Assembly: GCA_021372695.1 (NCBI GenBank)
Contig: JAJFTY010000072.1
Span: 1 to 64,000 of the forward strand
DNA from: Deltaproteobacteria bacterium
Lineage (GTDB): Bacteria; Desulfobacterota; Syntrophia; Syntrophales; UBA5619
Length of the DNA: 64,000 nt
Direction: 5' to 3'
Part shown: in pieces, positions 8,829-17,588 of the stretch
How the letters are laid out: the number at the start of each line of letters is the position of its first letter
Numbering within the stretch: position 1 is the stretch's first letter
The notes under the pieces: generated by a model
The model's database searches: none
The model's input: only the letters and a program-made list of their open reading frames with translations
What the model was told of the DNA's origin: nothing
Position numbers and translations under genes: made by a program

Positions 8829-9680
8829 ATGGATATCCTGTTTGCCCTATTATATGTTGTTTTCGGACCTGTGCTGGGAGGGATCTTGGCCGGCGTCGAC
8901 CGCCGGATCACGGCGCGCATGCAGGGACGTTTCGGCCCGCCGATCTTGCAGCCTTTCTACGATGTGGCGAAATTATTCTGTAAGGAAAATCTGGTCGCAC
9001 ACCATACCCAGACCGCGTACGTCGTATTTTTCCTGGTATTCATCGTTTTTACCGGCGGGATCTTTTTCGCCGGCGAGGACCTGCTCCTGGTCATCTTCTC
9101 GATGATGCTGGCAAGTGCCTTTTTTGTCCTGGCCGGGTACAAGGGGGGGGCGCCGTACAGCTCGATCGGCGCCGAACGCGAGTTGCTGCAGATCATGGCC
9201 TATGAACCGATGGTCCTGTTCTATGCCGTCGGCATCTACATGGCCGCGAAAACCTTTTACGTGGAACAAATCGTCAGCACCCCCCATCCGATGTTGATCG
9301 GTTCCCTGCCCGGTGTCTTCCTGGGTTTTCTGTATGTGTTGACCATCAAGCTGCGCAAGTCGCCCTTCGACCTGTCCACGTCCCATCACGGGCACCAGGA
9401 AGTCGTCAAAGGGATCACCACGGAGTTCGCCGGTCCGGCCTTGGGGCTGATCGAGATCGCCCACTGGTATGAAAACATTCTCCTGCTGGGCCTGGTGGGC
9501 TTGTTCTTCGCGCCGCATCTCTGGCTGGGTGCGTTGGCCGCGCTAATGGTCTATTTTCTCGAAATCTTTATCGACAATGCCTGCGCCCGGGCGCGCTGGC
9601 AGATGACGGTCTTTTCATCCTGGGTGGTCGCCGCGGTTCTGGGCTTCGGCAACATCCTGGCTCTGGCGTTATTCAGGTAG
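8829..9680 (+). CDS. echB: Ech hydrogenase subunit EchB (NuoH-like)
   Basis: Membrane subunit related to complex I NuoH and HycD/HyfC, which anchors the hydrophilic arm and links it to the ion channel. The 283-residue protein has about eight hydrophobic helices. Family features include the N-terminal GGILAGVDRRITARMQGR-type cytosolic loop, the acidic SIGAERELLQIMAYEP segment, and SPFDLSTSHHGHQEVVKG. It starts two bases after the echA stop and is followed by echC after 6 bases, so it lies inside the operon. Confidence 0.93.
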   Translation: MDILFALLYVVFGPVLGGILAGVDRRITARMQGRFGPPILQPFYDVAKLFCKENLVAHHTQTAYVVFFLVFIVFTGGIFFAGEDLLLVIFSMMLASAFFVLAGYKGGAPYSSIGAERELLQIMAYEPMVLFYAVGIYMAAKTFYVEQIVSTPHPMLIGSLPGVFLGFLYVLTIKLRKSPFDLSTSHHGHQEVVKGITTEFAGPALGLIEIAHWYENILLLGLVGLFFAPHLWLGALAALMVYFLEIFIDNACARARWQMTVFSSWVVAAVLGFGNILALALFR

Positions 9681-9686
9681 GAACCA

Positions 9687-10133
9687 ATGTCGTTGATGCA
9701 GAAATCACCATGGATCATCCACTACGACGGGTCGAGCTGCAACGGCTGTGACATCGAAGTGCTCGCCGCGCTGACGCCGATGTACGACGTGGAGCGCTTT
9801 GGCGTGATCAATACCGGCAACCCCAAGCACGCCGACATCTTTCTGATCACAGGGTCCGTCAATGAACAGAACAAGTCGGTCATCAAGAACATTTACGACC
9901 AGATGCCGAACCCGAAAGTGGTGGTCGCGATCGGGATCTGCGCCTGCTCCGGCGGCGTTTTCCGGGAGTGCTACAACGTCCTGGGAGGCCCGGACAAGGT
10001 CATTCCCGTGGACCTCTACGTGACGGGCTGCGCCGTACGGCCGGAGGCGATCATCGACGGCGTGGTCAAGGCGTTGGAGATCTGGGAGAACAAGCGGCGC
10101 GAAGAGAAGATGAAGAAAGGCGCAAGATCATGA
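9687..10133 (+). CDS. echC: Ech hydrogenase small subunit EchC (NuoB-like)
   Basis: Electron-transferring small subunit that holds the proximal 4Fe-4S cluster next to the nickel-iron site. The four expected ligands are visible: Cys18 and Cys21 (SSCNGCD), Cys85 (GICAC) and Cys115 (TGCAVRP). At 148 residues it is the compact NuoB-like form with no twin-arginine signal, so it acts on the cytoplasmic side. Its stop overlaps the echD start as ATGA. Confidence 0.94.
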   Translation: MSLMQKSPWIIHYDGSSCNGCDIEVLAALTPMYDVERFGVINTGNPKHADIFLITGSVNEQNKSVIKNIYDQMPNPKVVVAIGICACSGGVFRECYNVLGGPDKVIPVDLYVTGCAVRPEAIIDGVVKALEIWENKRREEKMKKGARS

Positions 10134-10540
10134 TCGAGACCCAGGATCTGAGGGAAACCACCCCCGACCGATTGCTCGGTGAGGTGGTGGAGATGCAGAG
10201 TGCCGGTTATCGCCTGGTGCAGATCGGCGCGACCCGTACCGAAATATTCGAAGTCAATTACTCCTTTGACAAGGATTTGAAGTTCGTGAATCTCAAAATC
10301 AAGCTGGCGGACAACGACCAGGAAATTCCGAGCATCAGCGGCATTTACTGGAGCGCCTTTCTCTACGAAAACGAGCTGCATGACCTGTTCGGCCTGCAGA
10401 TCAAACACATCAATATCGATTATCAGGGCAAATTTTATCAGGTGGCCAGGCCCGCTGCGTTCGCCGAAAAGCCGGTTGTGGCGGTCAAGCCCAAACGGGT
10501 CGCCAAACCCGCGGCCCAGACGGAGGCAAAAGAGTCGTGA
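10130..10540 (+). CDS. echD: Ech hydrogenase subunit EchD (NuoC-like)
   Basis: Hydrophilic 136-residue subunit related to NuoC (30-kDa subunit). The signature SAFLYENELHDLFG (near 80-93) is clear. The last 30 or so residues form an Ala/Pro/Lys-rich tail that looks unstructured. The ATG at 10130 overlaps the echC stop and its own stop overlaps the GTG of echE, so both ends are coupled. The frame extends upstream inside echC, but that part is a shadow. Confidence 0.92.
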   Translation: MIETQDLRETTPDRLLGEVVEMQSAGYRLVQIGATRTEIFEVNYSFDKDLKFVNLKIKLADNDQEIPSISGIYWSAFLYENELHDLFGLQIKHINIDYQGKFYQVARPAAFAEKPVVAVKPKRVAKPAAQTEAKES

Positions 10541-11616
10541 GTCAGCGCACCATCATCCCTTTCGGACCCCAGCACCCGGTACTGCCGGAACCGATCCATC
10601 TGGACCTGGTCGTCGAGGATGAGACCGTGGTCGAGGCGATCCCCTCGATCGGCTTCATCCACCGGGGGCTCGAGAAGCTCGTCGAAAAGAGGGATTTTCA
10701 GGAATTCGTTTACGTGGCCGAACGGATCTGCGGCATTTGCAGCTTCATCCACGGCATGACCTATTGCCACGGCGTCGAACAGCTCATGAACGTCGAGGTG
10801 CCGGCGCGCGCCAACTATCTGCGGACGGTCTGGTCGGAACTCTCCCGAATCCACAGCCACCTGCTCTGGCTGGGGCTGACGGCCGACGCCTTCGGGTTCG
10901 AAAGCCTCTTCATGCACAGCTGGCGGCTGCGCGAGAAGGTGCTCGACATCATCGAAGCCACGACCGGCGGCCGCGTCATTTTCGGCTCCTGCAAGATTGG
11001 CGGCGTCCGGCGTGACATCGAGAACACCGAACTGAAAGGCATTGCGGCCAGGCTTCAGGATTACGCCCAGGAATACAAAGAAATCGGCGACGTTTTTCTC
11101 AATGACCTGACCGTGAAGCGGCGCCTCTGCGGCGTCGGAACCCTGTCCGGACCGGACGCCCTGCGGTTGGGCGCCGTGGGGCCCATGGTGCGTGCCAGCG
11201 GCGTGACCATGGACATGCGCATGCTCAAGTACGCCGCTTACGGAGAGATCGATTTCGCACCCGTCACCGCCCGGGAGGGGGACAGCTACGCCCGCTGCGT
11301 GGTGCGCGTCGGGGAGCTGTTCCAATCGGTCGACATTATCCGGCAGTGTGCGGAAAAGATCCCGTCCGGCGCGATCGAAACCAAGGTCACGGGCTTTCCC
11401 GACGGCGAGTTTTACGCCCGCACCGAACAACCCCGCGGCGAGGTCATCTACTACGTGAAAGCGAACGGTACGAAGAATCTGGAACGGCTGCGGGTGCGCA
11501 CCCCGACATTCGCCAACATCCCGGCGATGCTGAAGGTCATGCCGGGGTGCCAGCTGGCCGATGTGCCGGTGCTGGTCCTGACGATCGACCCCTGCATCAG
11601 TTGCACGGAGAGATAG
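10537..11616 (+). CDS. echE: Ech hydrogenase large subunit EchE (NiFe active site, NuoD-like)
   Basis: Catalytic large subunit that makes or uses H2. Both nickel-ligand motifs are present: RICGIC near the N-terminus (Cys65, Cys68) and DPCISC at the very C-terminus (Cys353, Cys356 of 359 residues). The protein ends three residues after the last cysteine, so there is no cleavable tail. This is known for EchE of Methanosarcina barkeri and for CooH, and means that no HyaD/HycI-type protease is needed. The start is GTG overlapping the echD stop. Two sets of intact cysteines mark it as a hydrogenase, not complex I. Confidence 0.96.
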   Translation: MSQRTIIPFGPQHPVLPEPIHLDLVVEDETVVEAIPSIGFIHRGLEKLVEKRDFQEFVYVAERICGICSFIHGMTYCHGVEQLMNVEVPARANYLRTVWSELSRIHSHLLWLGLTADAFGFESLFMHSWRLREKVLDIIEATTGGRVIFGSCKIGGVRRDIENTELKGIAARLQDYAQEYKEIGDVFLNDLTVKRRLCGVGTLSGPDALRLGAVGPMVRASGVTMDMRMLKYAAYGEIDFAPVTAREGDSYARCVVRVGELFQSVDIIRQCAEKIPSGAIETKVTGFPDGEFYARTEQPRGEVIYYVKANGTKNLERLRVRTPTFANIPAMLKVMPGCQLADVPVLVLTIDPCISCTER

Positions 11617-11617
11617 C

Positions 11618-11953
11618 ATGCCTGTTTTCACCATCGGAGAGATGATCCTTCGCTCGCTGTTCGGCCGTCCGGCAACCCGGATGTATCCGGCCGTGCGCCG
11701 CGACTATGCGGAAGGCAGCCGCGGTCATATCGAAGTTGCGATCGATGAGTGCATATTCTGCGGCCTCTGCCAGCGCAGATGCCCCAGCCAAGCCCTGTCG
11801 GTGAATCGCGAGGCCAGGGAGTGGGAGATCGATCGCCTGCGCTGTGTCTCCTGCAATTTCTGTGTCGAGGTCTGTCCGAAGAATTGTCTCGCCATCGAGA
11901 AGGGGTATTCCGCGGCGGCCTCCTCCAGAGAGCCGGAGAAGCACCATGCATGA
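11618..11953 (+). CDS. echF: Ech hydrogenase ferredoxin subunit EchF (NuoI-like)
   Basis: Polyferredoxin subunit of 111 residues carrying two 4Fe-4S clusters in CxxCxxCxxxCP motifs (Cys45, 48, 51, 55 and Cys76, 79, 82, 86). It would pass electrons from soluble ferredoxin to EchC. It starts two bases after echE, and its end overlaps hypA by 8 bases. No other large redox subunit (formate dehydrogenase or CO dehydrogenase) follows, which fits Ech rather than a formate hydrogenlyase. Confidence 0.94.
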   Translation: MPVFTIGEMILRSLFGRPATRMYPAVRRDYAEGSRGHIEVAIDECIFCGLCQRRCPSQALSVNREAREWEIDRLRCVSCNFCVEVCPKNCLAIEKGYSAAASSREPEKHHA

Positions 11954-12278
11954 GCACCATCAGGTCGAAAAGCTGGTCAAGGACCTAATCACCGCCACCG
12001 GCGGCCGCAAAGTCAAAAGCCTCTGTCTGGTCATGGGCGACCTGCCGGGTTTTGACGAAACCTCGGTGCGCCTCTATTTCGAGAATTTCACGGAGGGAAC
12101 GCCCGCCGAAGGCGCCGAACTGAAGGTGCGCTGGATCAGGGGGGAATTGCGCTGCCCGGCCTGCGGGAGAAATTTTGTGAAGATCAAAAGCCGACTGGAT
12201 TGCCCGACCTGCGGCCGGCAGGGAACGCCGACAGCGGTCGGCCGGGAGTTTCACTTCGACGAGGTCGTGACCGATTGA
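11946..12278 (+). CDS. hypA: hydrogenase nickel chaperone HypA
   Basis: Nickel-binding chaperone that works with HypB to insert nickel. The 110-residue protein begins MHEH, with His2 as nickel ligand, and has the zinc site CPAC (70, 73) and CPTC (86, 89). It sits at the end of the ech operon, away from the other hyp genes on the divergent strand. hypB is not next to it, since the next gene, tsaB, is on the opposite strand. The ATG at 11946 lies inside the end of echF. Confidence 0.95.
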   Translation: MHEHHQVEKLVKDLITATGGRKVKSLCLVMGDLPGFDETSVRLYFENFTEGTPAEGAELKVRWIRGELRCPACGRNFVKIKSRLDCPTCGRQGTPTAVGREFHFDEVVTD

Positions 12279-12290
12279 CGAGATCAATCG
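12272..12290. terminator. inverted repeat between hypA and tsaB, possible weak terminator
   Basis: CGATTGA-CGAGA-TCAATCG, perfect 7-base arms, spans the end of hypA in the 23-base gap between convergent genes. The stem is AT-rich and there is no real T tract, so terminator function is only a guess from its position. Confidence 0.3.
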
Positions 12291-12301
12291 ATCACTGTTC
12301 C

Positions 12302-13003
12302 TCAAGAGCCCGCAGAACCTTCCAACCGCGCTTCCGCTTCGGAGAGGCGAAGGTATTTCGGAGAAAAGGTGAGCGGGTCTTCACCGCCGCATCGGGAATA
12401 ACGCCGCAATCCGATCAAACCGGCCGCGGATGCCTGGAGCCGGTGGAATCCGCTTCCGTCCGGGACGCAACGGCCGGTGTGGGATCCCACGATCCGGTCC
12501 CGGTAGCGCAGCGCCCCGTCTCCGATGAAATCGACTCGGTCCACCGGCAGACCTGCCAGAAGCTGCGCGATATCGGTCAGCCGCTCCGGCGCGACCGCTT
12601 CCGGAAAGCCGTCGAACCCTGTCCGGTACACGCCCGCATACACCTGCTCCCTGCGGGCATCGAGCAGCGCACAGACCAGCCCCTGCGCGGGAGGGGCGTT
12701 CATGGCCAGGGTCTCCAGCGTCGAAACCCCGACGATGGGCTTTTCCAAGGCAAGGGCAAGTCCCTTCACGGTGCTCACCCCCATTCTCACGCCGGTGAAT
12801 GATCCGGGCCCGCTGGTGCAGGCCAGGAGATCGACCTGCTCCATGGCGATTCCCGACAGAGCGAGAAGTTTTTGGAGAGCCGGAAGCAGGAGCTCGGCGT
12901 GGTGTCTTCCCGCGCCGAGATAGAGCTCCGCGCGAACCTCCTCCCCTTGCAGGAGCGCCAGGCTCACGGTATCGGTTGCGCATTCGATCGCCAGGGTGAT
13001 CAT
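12302..13003 (-). CDS. tsaB: tRNA threonylcarbamoyladenosine biosynthesis protein TsaB
   Basis: Partner of TsaD in making t6A37 in ANN-decoding tRNAs. The 233-residue protein has the ASKHA-fold N-terminus MITLAIECATDTVSLAL and the TsaB-typical TSGPGSFTGVRMGVSTVKGLA (near 63-83). It lacks the HxxxH metal site of TsaD, as expected for TsaB. It follows rseP with a one-base gap, which places it last in the uppS-cdsA-dxr-rseP-tsaB string. Confidence 0.93.
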   Translation of the reverse strand: MITLAIECATDTVSLALLQGEEVRAELYLGAGRHHAELLLPALQKLLALSGIAMEQVDLLACTSGPGSFTGVRMGVSTVKGLALALEKPIVGVSTLETLAMNAPPAQGLVCALLDARREQVYAGVYRTGFDGFPEAVAPERLTDIAQLLAGLPVDRVDFIGDGALRYRDRIVGSHTGRCVPDGSGFHRLQASAAGLIGLRRYSRCGGEDPLTFSPKYLRLSEAEARLEGSAGS

Positions 13004-13004
13004 G

Positions 13005-14105
13005 CTAGCCCAGGATTTTCCGGATGAGGTCGCTGATATATTGAATATTCAGCCTTTCGATGTCCATCATGAAGACGAAGATCATCAGCAGAATGAGCAG
13101 CACGAAGCCGACCTGCTGGGCCATTTCCCGCCAGCGGAGATTGATCTCCCGCCCCGTCACCACTTCGATCGCGTAGAAGAGCAGGTGTCCGCCGTCGAGG
13201 ATCGGAATGGGCAGCACATTGAGGACCGCCAGATTGATGCTCAGGAGGGCCATGAAGAGAAGGAATTGAACCGCCCCTTCCTGGGCCTGCGCCCCCGCCA
13301 TCTGGGCGATCAGAATCGGACCGCCCAGCGTCTTCGGCGAGACGACCCCCTCGATCATCTTGACGAGACTGACGACGGTCAATTTGCTGATGACCCACGT
13401 CTGGCGGATTCCCGCTCCGAGCGCCATTACAGGGTTTCGCCTCTCGATGACGGTATGCCCCGATGGACTGATGCCGATCTTGAAGGATTCGATCTCCTCG
13501 CCGAAGAGGTTCCGTGTCTTCATCGGCCGCGGGGTCACGGTGAAATCCACGGTGGACGAATCTCTGCGCACCGTGATCCGGAGCGGCTTATCCTTGCCGG
13601 CCGTCACGATTTCGGAGATCTCGTCCCACTTCGTGACGGCCTTTCCATCCATGGCGACAATCCTGTCCCCGGCCTTGATCCCGGCGTCCATCGCGGCCGA
13701 ACCCTCCTGGAGGGAGCCCACTTCCGGGGTCAGCACGGGAAGCCCGACCATATTGACGCCCGTGAAGATCACCAGGGCCAGCAGAACGTTGAAGAGCGGC
13801 CCGGCCGCCACGATCAGTATCCGTTTCCAGACAGACTGCCTCAGGAAGGATCTCTTTGCATCCCCCTCGGGAAGCTCTTCACCCGGTGATTCCCCGAGCA
13901 GCTTCACGTAACCGCCCAGCGGAAAGAGCGAAAGGAGGTATTCCGTCTCCCCGATCTTCCTGCCGACGATCCGCGGGCCGAATCCGAGCGAAAATTTCAG
14001 AACCCCGACCCCCGCCCGCTTGGCCATCAGGAAATGGCCCAGTTCGTGGACGAAGATCAGGACACCCAACAGGATAACCACCGATACGATACTGATTCCG
14101 ATCAA
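13005..14105 (-). CDS. rseP: site-2 intramembrane metalloprotease RseP
   Basis: Zinc protease of the S2P family that cuts transmembrane anchors such as anti-sigma factors. The 366-residue protein has HELGH at 20-24 in the first helix, one PDZ domain (about 110-190) and the second zinc motif in PIPILDGGHLL near residue 310. One PDZ domain rather than the two of E. coli is usual outside gammaproteobacteria. The start is TTG at 14105 overlapping the dxr stop as TTGA. AAAGGAATGG lies upstream. Confidence 0.94.
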   Translation of the reverse strand: MIGISIVSVVILLGVLIFVHELGHFLMAKRAGVGVLKFSLGFGPRIVGRKIGETEYLLSLFPLGGYVKLLGESPGEELPEGDAKRSFLRQSVWKRILIVAAGPLFNVLLALVIFTGVNMVGLPVLTPEVGSLQEGSAAMDAGIKAGDRIVAMDGKAVTKWDEISEIVTAGKDKPLRITVRRDSSTVDFTVTPRPMKTRNLFGEEIESFKIGISPSGHTVIERRNPVMALGAGIRQTWVISKLTVVSLVKMIEGVVSPKTLGGPILIAQMAGAQAQEGAVQFLLFMALLSINLAVLNVLPIPILDGGHLLFYAIEVVTGREINLRWREMAQQVGFVLLILLMIFVFMMDIERLNIQYISDLIRKILG

Positions 14106-15265
14106 TTTTCCATTCCTTTGATGATGACCCCCGCCTCTTCCCTGGCCCAGCGGTCCGCTGCGAGGATCTCGTCGATCCCCGGATCCGCTGGCCCGCTGTG
14201 ACGGGAGAGAACCTCTTCAACGACCGAAACGATCCGGTCAAATCGGATTCCTTCCGCAATGAAGGCCGCAACCGCGATTTCATTCGCCCCATTCAAAACG
14301 GCTGGCATCGTTCCACCCGCTTTCGCCACCTCGTAGGCAAGCCGAAGCGCTGGAAAACGGACCCGGTCGGGATCGAGAAACGTGAGCGTTCCAACCTTTC
14401 GAAGGTCCAATGCCTCTTCGTCCCGGTTCAGACGTTCGGGGTAGGAGAGCGCAAACGCGATCGGAAGCCGCATGTCGGGAATGCCCATCTGCGCGATCAC
14501 GCTGCCATCCCGGTACTCCACGAGCGAATGAACGATGCTCTGCGGATGGATCAGCACGTCTATCTTGGTCACGGGGAGGCCGAATAGCCATCCCGCCTCG
14601 ATGATTTCCAGCCCCTTGTTCATCATGGTGGCGGAATCGATCGTGATCTTCTTCCCCATCACCCAGTTCGGGTGCCGCAGCGCGGAGGCGGCCGTAACCT
14701 TCGCAAGGTCTTCCTTCGGGGTGTGGAGAAAGGGTCCCCCGGAAGCCGTGAGGATGAGCCGCCGCACCTCTTCCCGCCTGTTTCCCATTAGACACTGGAA
14801 GATGGCGCTGTGCTCGCTGTCGACCGGAGTGATCCGGATCCGCCTCTCGGCGGCCCTGCGAAGCACGATGTGCCCCGCCATCACGAGCGTCTCCTTGTTC
14901 GCCAGGGCGATATCCTTGCCCGCCTCGATCGCCTGAAGCGTCGGAATCAGTCCTGCCGCCCCGACCATGGCCGAAACGACCACATCGGCGTCGGCGAGTG
15001 CGGCCGCCTCCCGATACCCCGCGGGCCCCGCAAGGACCTCCGTCGCCGACCCGGGCCCCAGAAGCCGGCGGAGCTCTGCCGCATGCTCTTCATCGATCAT
15101 CGCCGCCACGCGCGGCCGGAACCTTTCGACCTGCTCGCGGAGGAGCGCGACGTTGCGTCCCGCGGCCAAAGCCGCGACGGCGAACCGATCCGCGTGGGCG
15201 GCGACGACGTCCAGTGTACTGACTCCGATGGAGCCGGTCGAACCGAGGAGGGAGATCCGTCTCAT
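14102..15265 (-). CDS. dxr: 1-deoxy-D-xylulose 5-phosphate reductoisomerase
   Basis: Second step of the MEP isoprenoid pathway: DXP to 2-C-methylerythritol 4-phosphate with NADPH. The 387-residue protein starts MRRISLLGSTGSIG, the NADPH-binding loop at 8-14. Metal and substrate signatures are TPVDSEHSAIFQ (D149 and E151 region) and DSATMMNKGLE. Length is normal. It overlaps cdsA and rseP by four bases each, so it is co-translated with phospholipid and isoprenoid-carrier genes. Confidence 0.97.
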   Translation of the reverse strand: MRRISLLGSTGSIGVSTLDVVAAHADRFAVAALAAGRNVALLREQVERFRPRVAAMIDEEHAAELRRLLGPGSATEVLAGPAGYREAAALADADVVVSAMVGAAGLIPTLQAIEAGKDIALANKETLVMAGHIVLRRAAERRIRITPVDSEHSAIFQCLMGNRREEVRRLILTASGGPFLHTPKEDLAKVTAASALRHPNWVMGKKITIDSATMMNKGLEIIEAGWLFGLPVTKIDVLIHPQSIVHSLVEYRDGSVIAQMGIPDMRLPIAFALSYPERLNRDEEALDLRKVGTLTFLDPDRVRFPALRLAYEVAKAGGTMPAVLNGANEIAVAAFIAEGIRFDRIVSVVEEVLSRHSGPADPGIDEILAADRWAREEAGVIIKGMEN

Positions 15266-16068
15266 CGAATCACCCAGCCCTGGTAGTAATAGACAAAGGG
15301 GGTGATGAACATCAGGCAGTCCAGCCGGTCGAGTATCCCACCGTGTCCCGGCAGGATCACTCCCGAGTCCTTGACGCCGGCCGACCTTTTCAGGGCCGAC
15401 TCGGAGAGATCTCCGAGCTGCCCCGCGATGCTTCCGACCAGCCCGAGAACGACGGCATGGACCGTGGGCAGGGCCGGAAAAAAGAAGAGCTTGAACAGAA
15501 TACAGCCCGCGATGCTTCCCGCGACGAGACCGATCGTCCCTTCCACCGTCTTGCCCGGACTGACCTCGGGAAGGAGTTTTTGTTTCCCGTATCGCCGTCC
15601 GATATAATAGGCGGCGACATCCCCGGCGAAAGCCAGGACCAGGATGAAGAATATCCAGAGAACGCCGGATGGCGACCGGCGGATCATGACGAAATGGGAC
15701 ATCAGGAGCGGGATGTAGAGAACCCCCAGGATCACGCGGTCTGCATGGACCATCTCCACCCCTTCCCTCCTGATCCGAAGAAGGTTCAGCATCAGAACCA
15801 TCATCACGCCGAACGCGAGCACGGCAAGAAGCAGGGGCAGGTTCGCGAAGAAGGCCGCAACCAGGATGAGAAGCGCGATGATCATCGTCTCCGCTTTTTC
15901 GACGGTCAATCCCTTTCCGAAGGCCATCCGGTTGTACTCATCCATCCCGACGAGCGAGGCGACGACAATCAGAATGGCAAAGGCGTCTTCCCCGCCGAAG
16001 GCGATCAGGTAAAACAGGATCGGTACGGCGACGATCGCGGTGATCCATCTCTTCAAATGGGACGTCAT
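15262..16068 (-). CDS. cdsA: phosphatidate cytidylyltransferase
   Basis: Makes CDP-diacylglycerol from phosphatidic acid and CTP, feeding pssA and pgsA, which are elsewhere in the window. The 268-residue protein has about eight membrane helices and the full CdsA signature at 224-250 (S-x-L-K-R, K-D-S-G, PGHGG, DRLD). It overlaps uppS and dxr by four bases each. Confidence 0.96.
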   Translation of the reverse strand: MTSHLKRWITAIVAVPILFYLIAFGGEDAFAILIVVASLVGMDEYNRMAFGKGLTVEKAETMIIALLILVAAFFANLPLLLAVLAFGVMMVLMLNLLRIRREGVEMVHADRVILGVLYIPLLMSHFVMIRRSPSGVLWIFFILVLAFAGDVAAYYIGRRYGKQKLLPEVSPGKTVEGTIGLVAGSIAGCILFKLFFFPALPTVHAVVLGLVGSIAGQLGDLSESALKRSAGVKDSGVILPGHGGILDRLDCLMFITPFVYYYQGWVIR

Positions 16069-16922
16069 GCATCGCCTCCGCGGGTGCGTTTGCGGACGTC
16101 AGCCGACCGGCCCGGACTATGATCCGCAGAGCCGTCGAACAGGTCTGTCTTGTTCCTCGTTCCCCTCCCGATCTGGTCGCTGGTCAGTCCGAATCTCCGC
16201 TCACGGCGCTGATATTCGGCAATTGCCGCCAGCAGGTCCGCTTCTCCGAAATCGGGCCAGAAGATGTCGGTAAAATAGAATTCCGCATACGCCGCCTGCC
16301 AGAGAAGAAAATTGCTGATCCGGTACTCTCCGCCGGTCCGGATCAGGAGGTCCGGATCGGGCAGATCGGCCGTGTAGAGGTATTTTGAACAGAGCTCCTT
16401 GGTGACATCGGACGGTGCGACCTTGCCGGACATCACGTCGGCCACGATGCGCTTCACCGCACCGGTAATCTCGTCGCGACCGCCGTAGCTCAGGGCGAGA
16501 TTCAGGATCATCCCCCGGTTACCCGCAGTCTTTTCGATCGTCTCCCGGAGTTTACCGAGTACGGCGCGATCCAGCGAATCGAGGTTGCCGATCGCCGTCA
16601 GCCGTATATCCTGCTCCATCATCTCCTGGGTTTCGGTTTCGAGATACTGCAGAAGGAGATTCATCAGGGCACGAACCTCGGTTTTCGGACGGAGCCAGTT
16701 CTCAACGGAAAATGCGTAGAGGGTGAGGCAGGGGATCCCGATCCTGCGGCAGGTCCTGGTGACGGTCCTGACCGATTCGGCCCCCTTGCGATGCCCGAGA
16801 ATTCTGCCCATGGTATGGCTCTCCGCCCACCGTCCGTTGCCGTCCATGATGATCGCGATATGGCGGGGAAGCCTCTTGGGGTCGATCTCTTTCATCGTCG
16901 TCATTTCACGCGTCGGCCGCAC
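16065..16922 (-). CDS. uppS: isoprenyl transferase (undecaprenyl diphosphate synthase)
   Basis: cis-Prenyltransferase that makes the C55 lipid carrier for cell wall and O-antigen. HIAIIMDGNGRWA (Asp27 catalytic), the SVENW motif and the C-terminal RTGGEYRISNFLLWQ with AEFYFTD are all present. It is 285 residues from the GTG at 16922. The core ends near 250, leaving about 35 polar residues not usual in the family. Start is uncertain: AGGAGGT touches the GTG directly, and ATG codons at 16904 and 16895 are possible. First gene of the uppS-cdsA-dxr-rseP-tsaB run, just after the frr terminator. Confidence 0.94.
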   Translation of the reverse strand: MRPTREMTTMKEIDPKRLPRHIAIIMDGNGRWAESHTMGRILGHRKGAESVRTVTRTCRRIGIPCLTLYAFSVENWLRPKTEVRALMNLLLQYLETETQEMMEQDIRLTAIGNLDSLDRAVLGKLRETIEKTAGNRGMILNLALSYGGRDEITGAVKRIVADVMSGKVAPSDVTKELCSKYLYTADLPDPDLLIRTGGEYRISNFLLWQAAYAEFYFTDIFWPDFGEADLLAAIAEYQRRERRFGLTSDQIGRGTRNKTDLFDGSADHSPGRSADVRKRTRGGDA

Positions 16923-16972
16923 ACCTCCTGTGAGCGACTAGCACATCAACATCCATTTATCAAGACAGATTC

Positions 16973-17002
16973 AAACAAAACGGGGAGCCTCAGGCTCCCC
17001 GT
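16973..17002 (-). terminator. intrinsic terminator after frr
   Basis: Perfect 10-base arms ACGGGGAGCC / GGCTCCCCGT around TCA (16980-17002), followed on the minus strand by TTTTGTTTG. Ends the rpsB-tsf-pyrH-frr transcript and separates it from uppS. Confidence 0.92.
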
Positions 17003-17026
17003 CACAAAGCGGATCAGGTGATGGGC

Positions 17027-17584
17027 TCAGATCTCCATGATCTCCTTCTCTTTCGATGTCAGCGTCGCATCGGTCTTCTCGATAGACCGGTCGGTGAACT
17101 TCTGGACCTCTTCCTGAAGGGCGTAAAGTTCATCCTCAGGGATCTCGTTCTTCTTCTTCAGCTCCTTGAGCTGTTCGTTGGCATCCCTCCGCGCATTGCG
17201 CTGCTTGATCTTCGCCTCCTCGGCCATCTTCCGGACAACCTTCACCAGTTCCCGGCGTCTCTCCTCGGTCAGTGCAGGAATCGACAGACGGATCAGCTTG
17301 CCGTCGTTGCTGGGCATCAGCCCCAGATCCGATTTCTGGATCGCCTTCTCGATGGCCGAGAGGACGGAGCTGTCCCAGGGGGAGATGACGATCAGACGGC
17401 TTTCCGGGACCGAGAGGGTGGCCAACTGATTGAGCGGCGTCAGGGTGCCGTAGTACTCCACCCGAATCCCGTCCAAAAGGGCTACGGACGCCCTTCCCGT
17501 TCTGACTTTGCTGAAGGACTTTTCGAGCGCCTGGATTGCCTTCTCCATGCTCTCCTTGAGTTCCTCAAAAATCAGCTCTTTCAT
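17027..17584 (-). CDS. frr: ribosome recycling factor
   Basis: Splits the post-termination ribosome with EF-G. The 185-residue protein has the expected helical arms and the RRF signatures KVRTGRAS near 33 and the C-terminal [12 protein letters not shown] with [10 protein letters not shown]. Start chosen at the ATG at 17584: GGAGG lies 9 bases upstream and the length then equals the family norm. An in-frame TTG lies 18 bases earlier. Four bases after pyrH, last gene before the terminator. Confidence 0.97.
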   Translation of the reverse strand: MKELIFEELKESMEKAIQALEKSFSKVRTGRASVALLDGIRVEYYGTLTPLNQLATLSVPESRLIVISPWDSSVLSAIEKAIQKSDLGLMPSNDGKLIRLSIPALTEERRRELVKVVRKMAEEAKIKQRNARRDANEQLKELKKKNEIPEDELYALQEEVQKFTDRSIEKTDATLTSKEKEIMEI

Positions 17585-17588
17585 GGCT

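Noticed and set aside
6925..11953. Complex I (Nuo) or formate hydrogenlyase as the identity of the six-gene block
   Set aside because: The D-like subunit has both CxxC nickel motifs, which complex I lacks. There is no formate dehydrogenase, no second ferredoxin subunit and no set of extra membrane subunits as in Hyf or Mbh.
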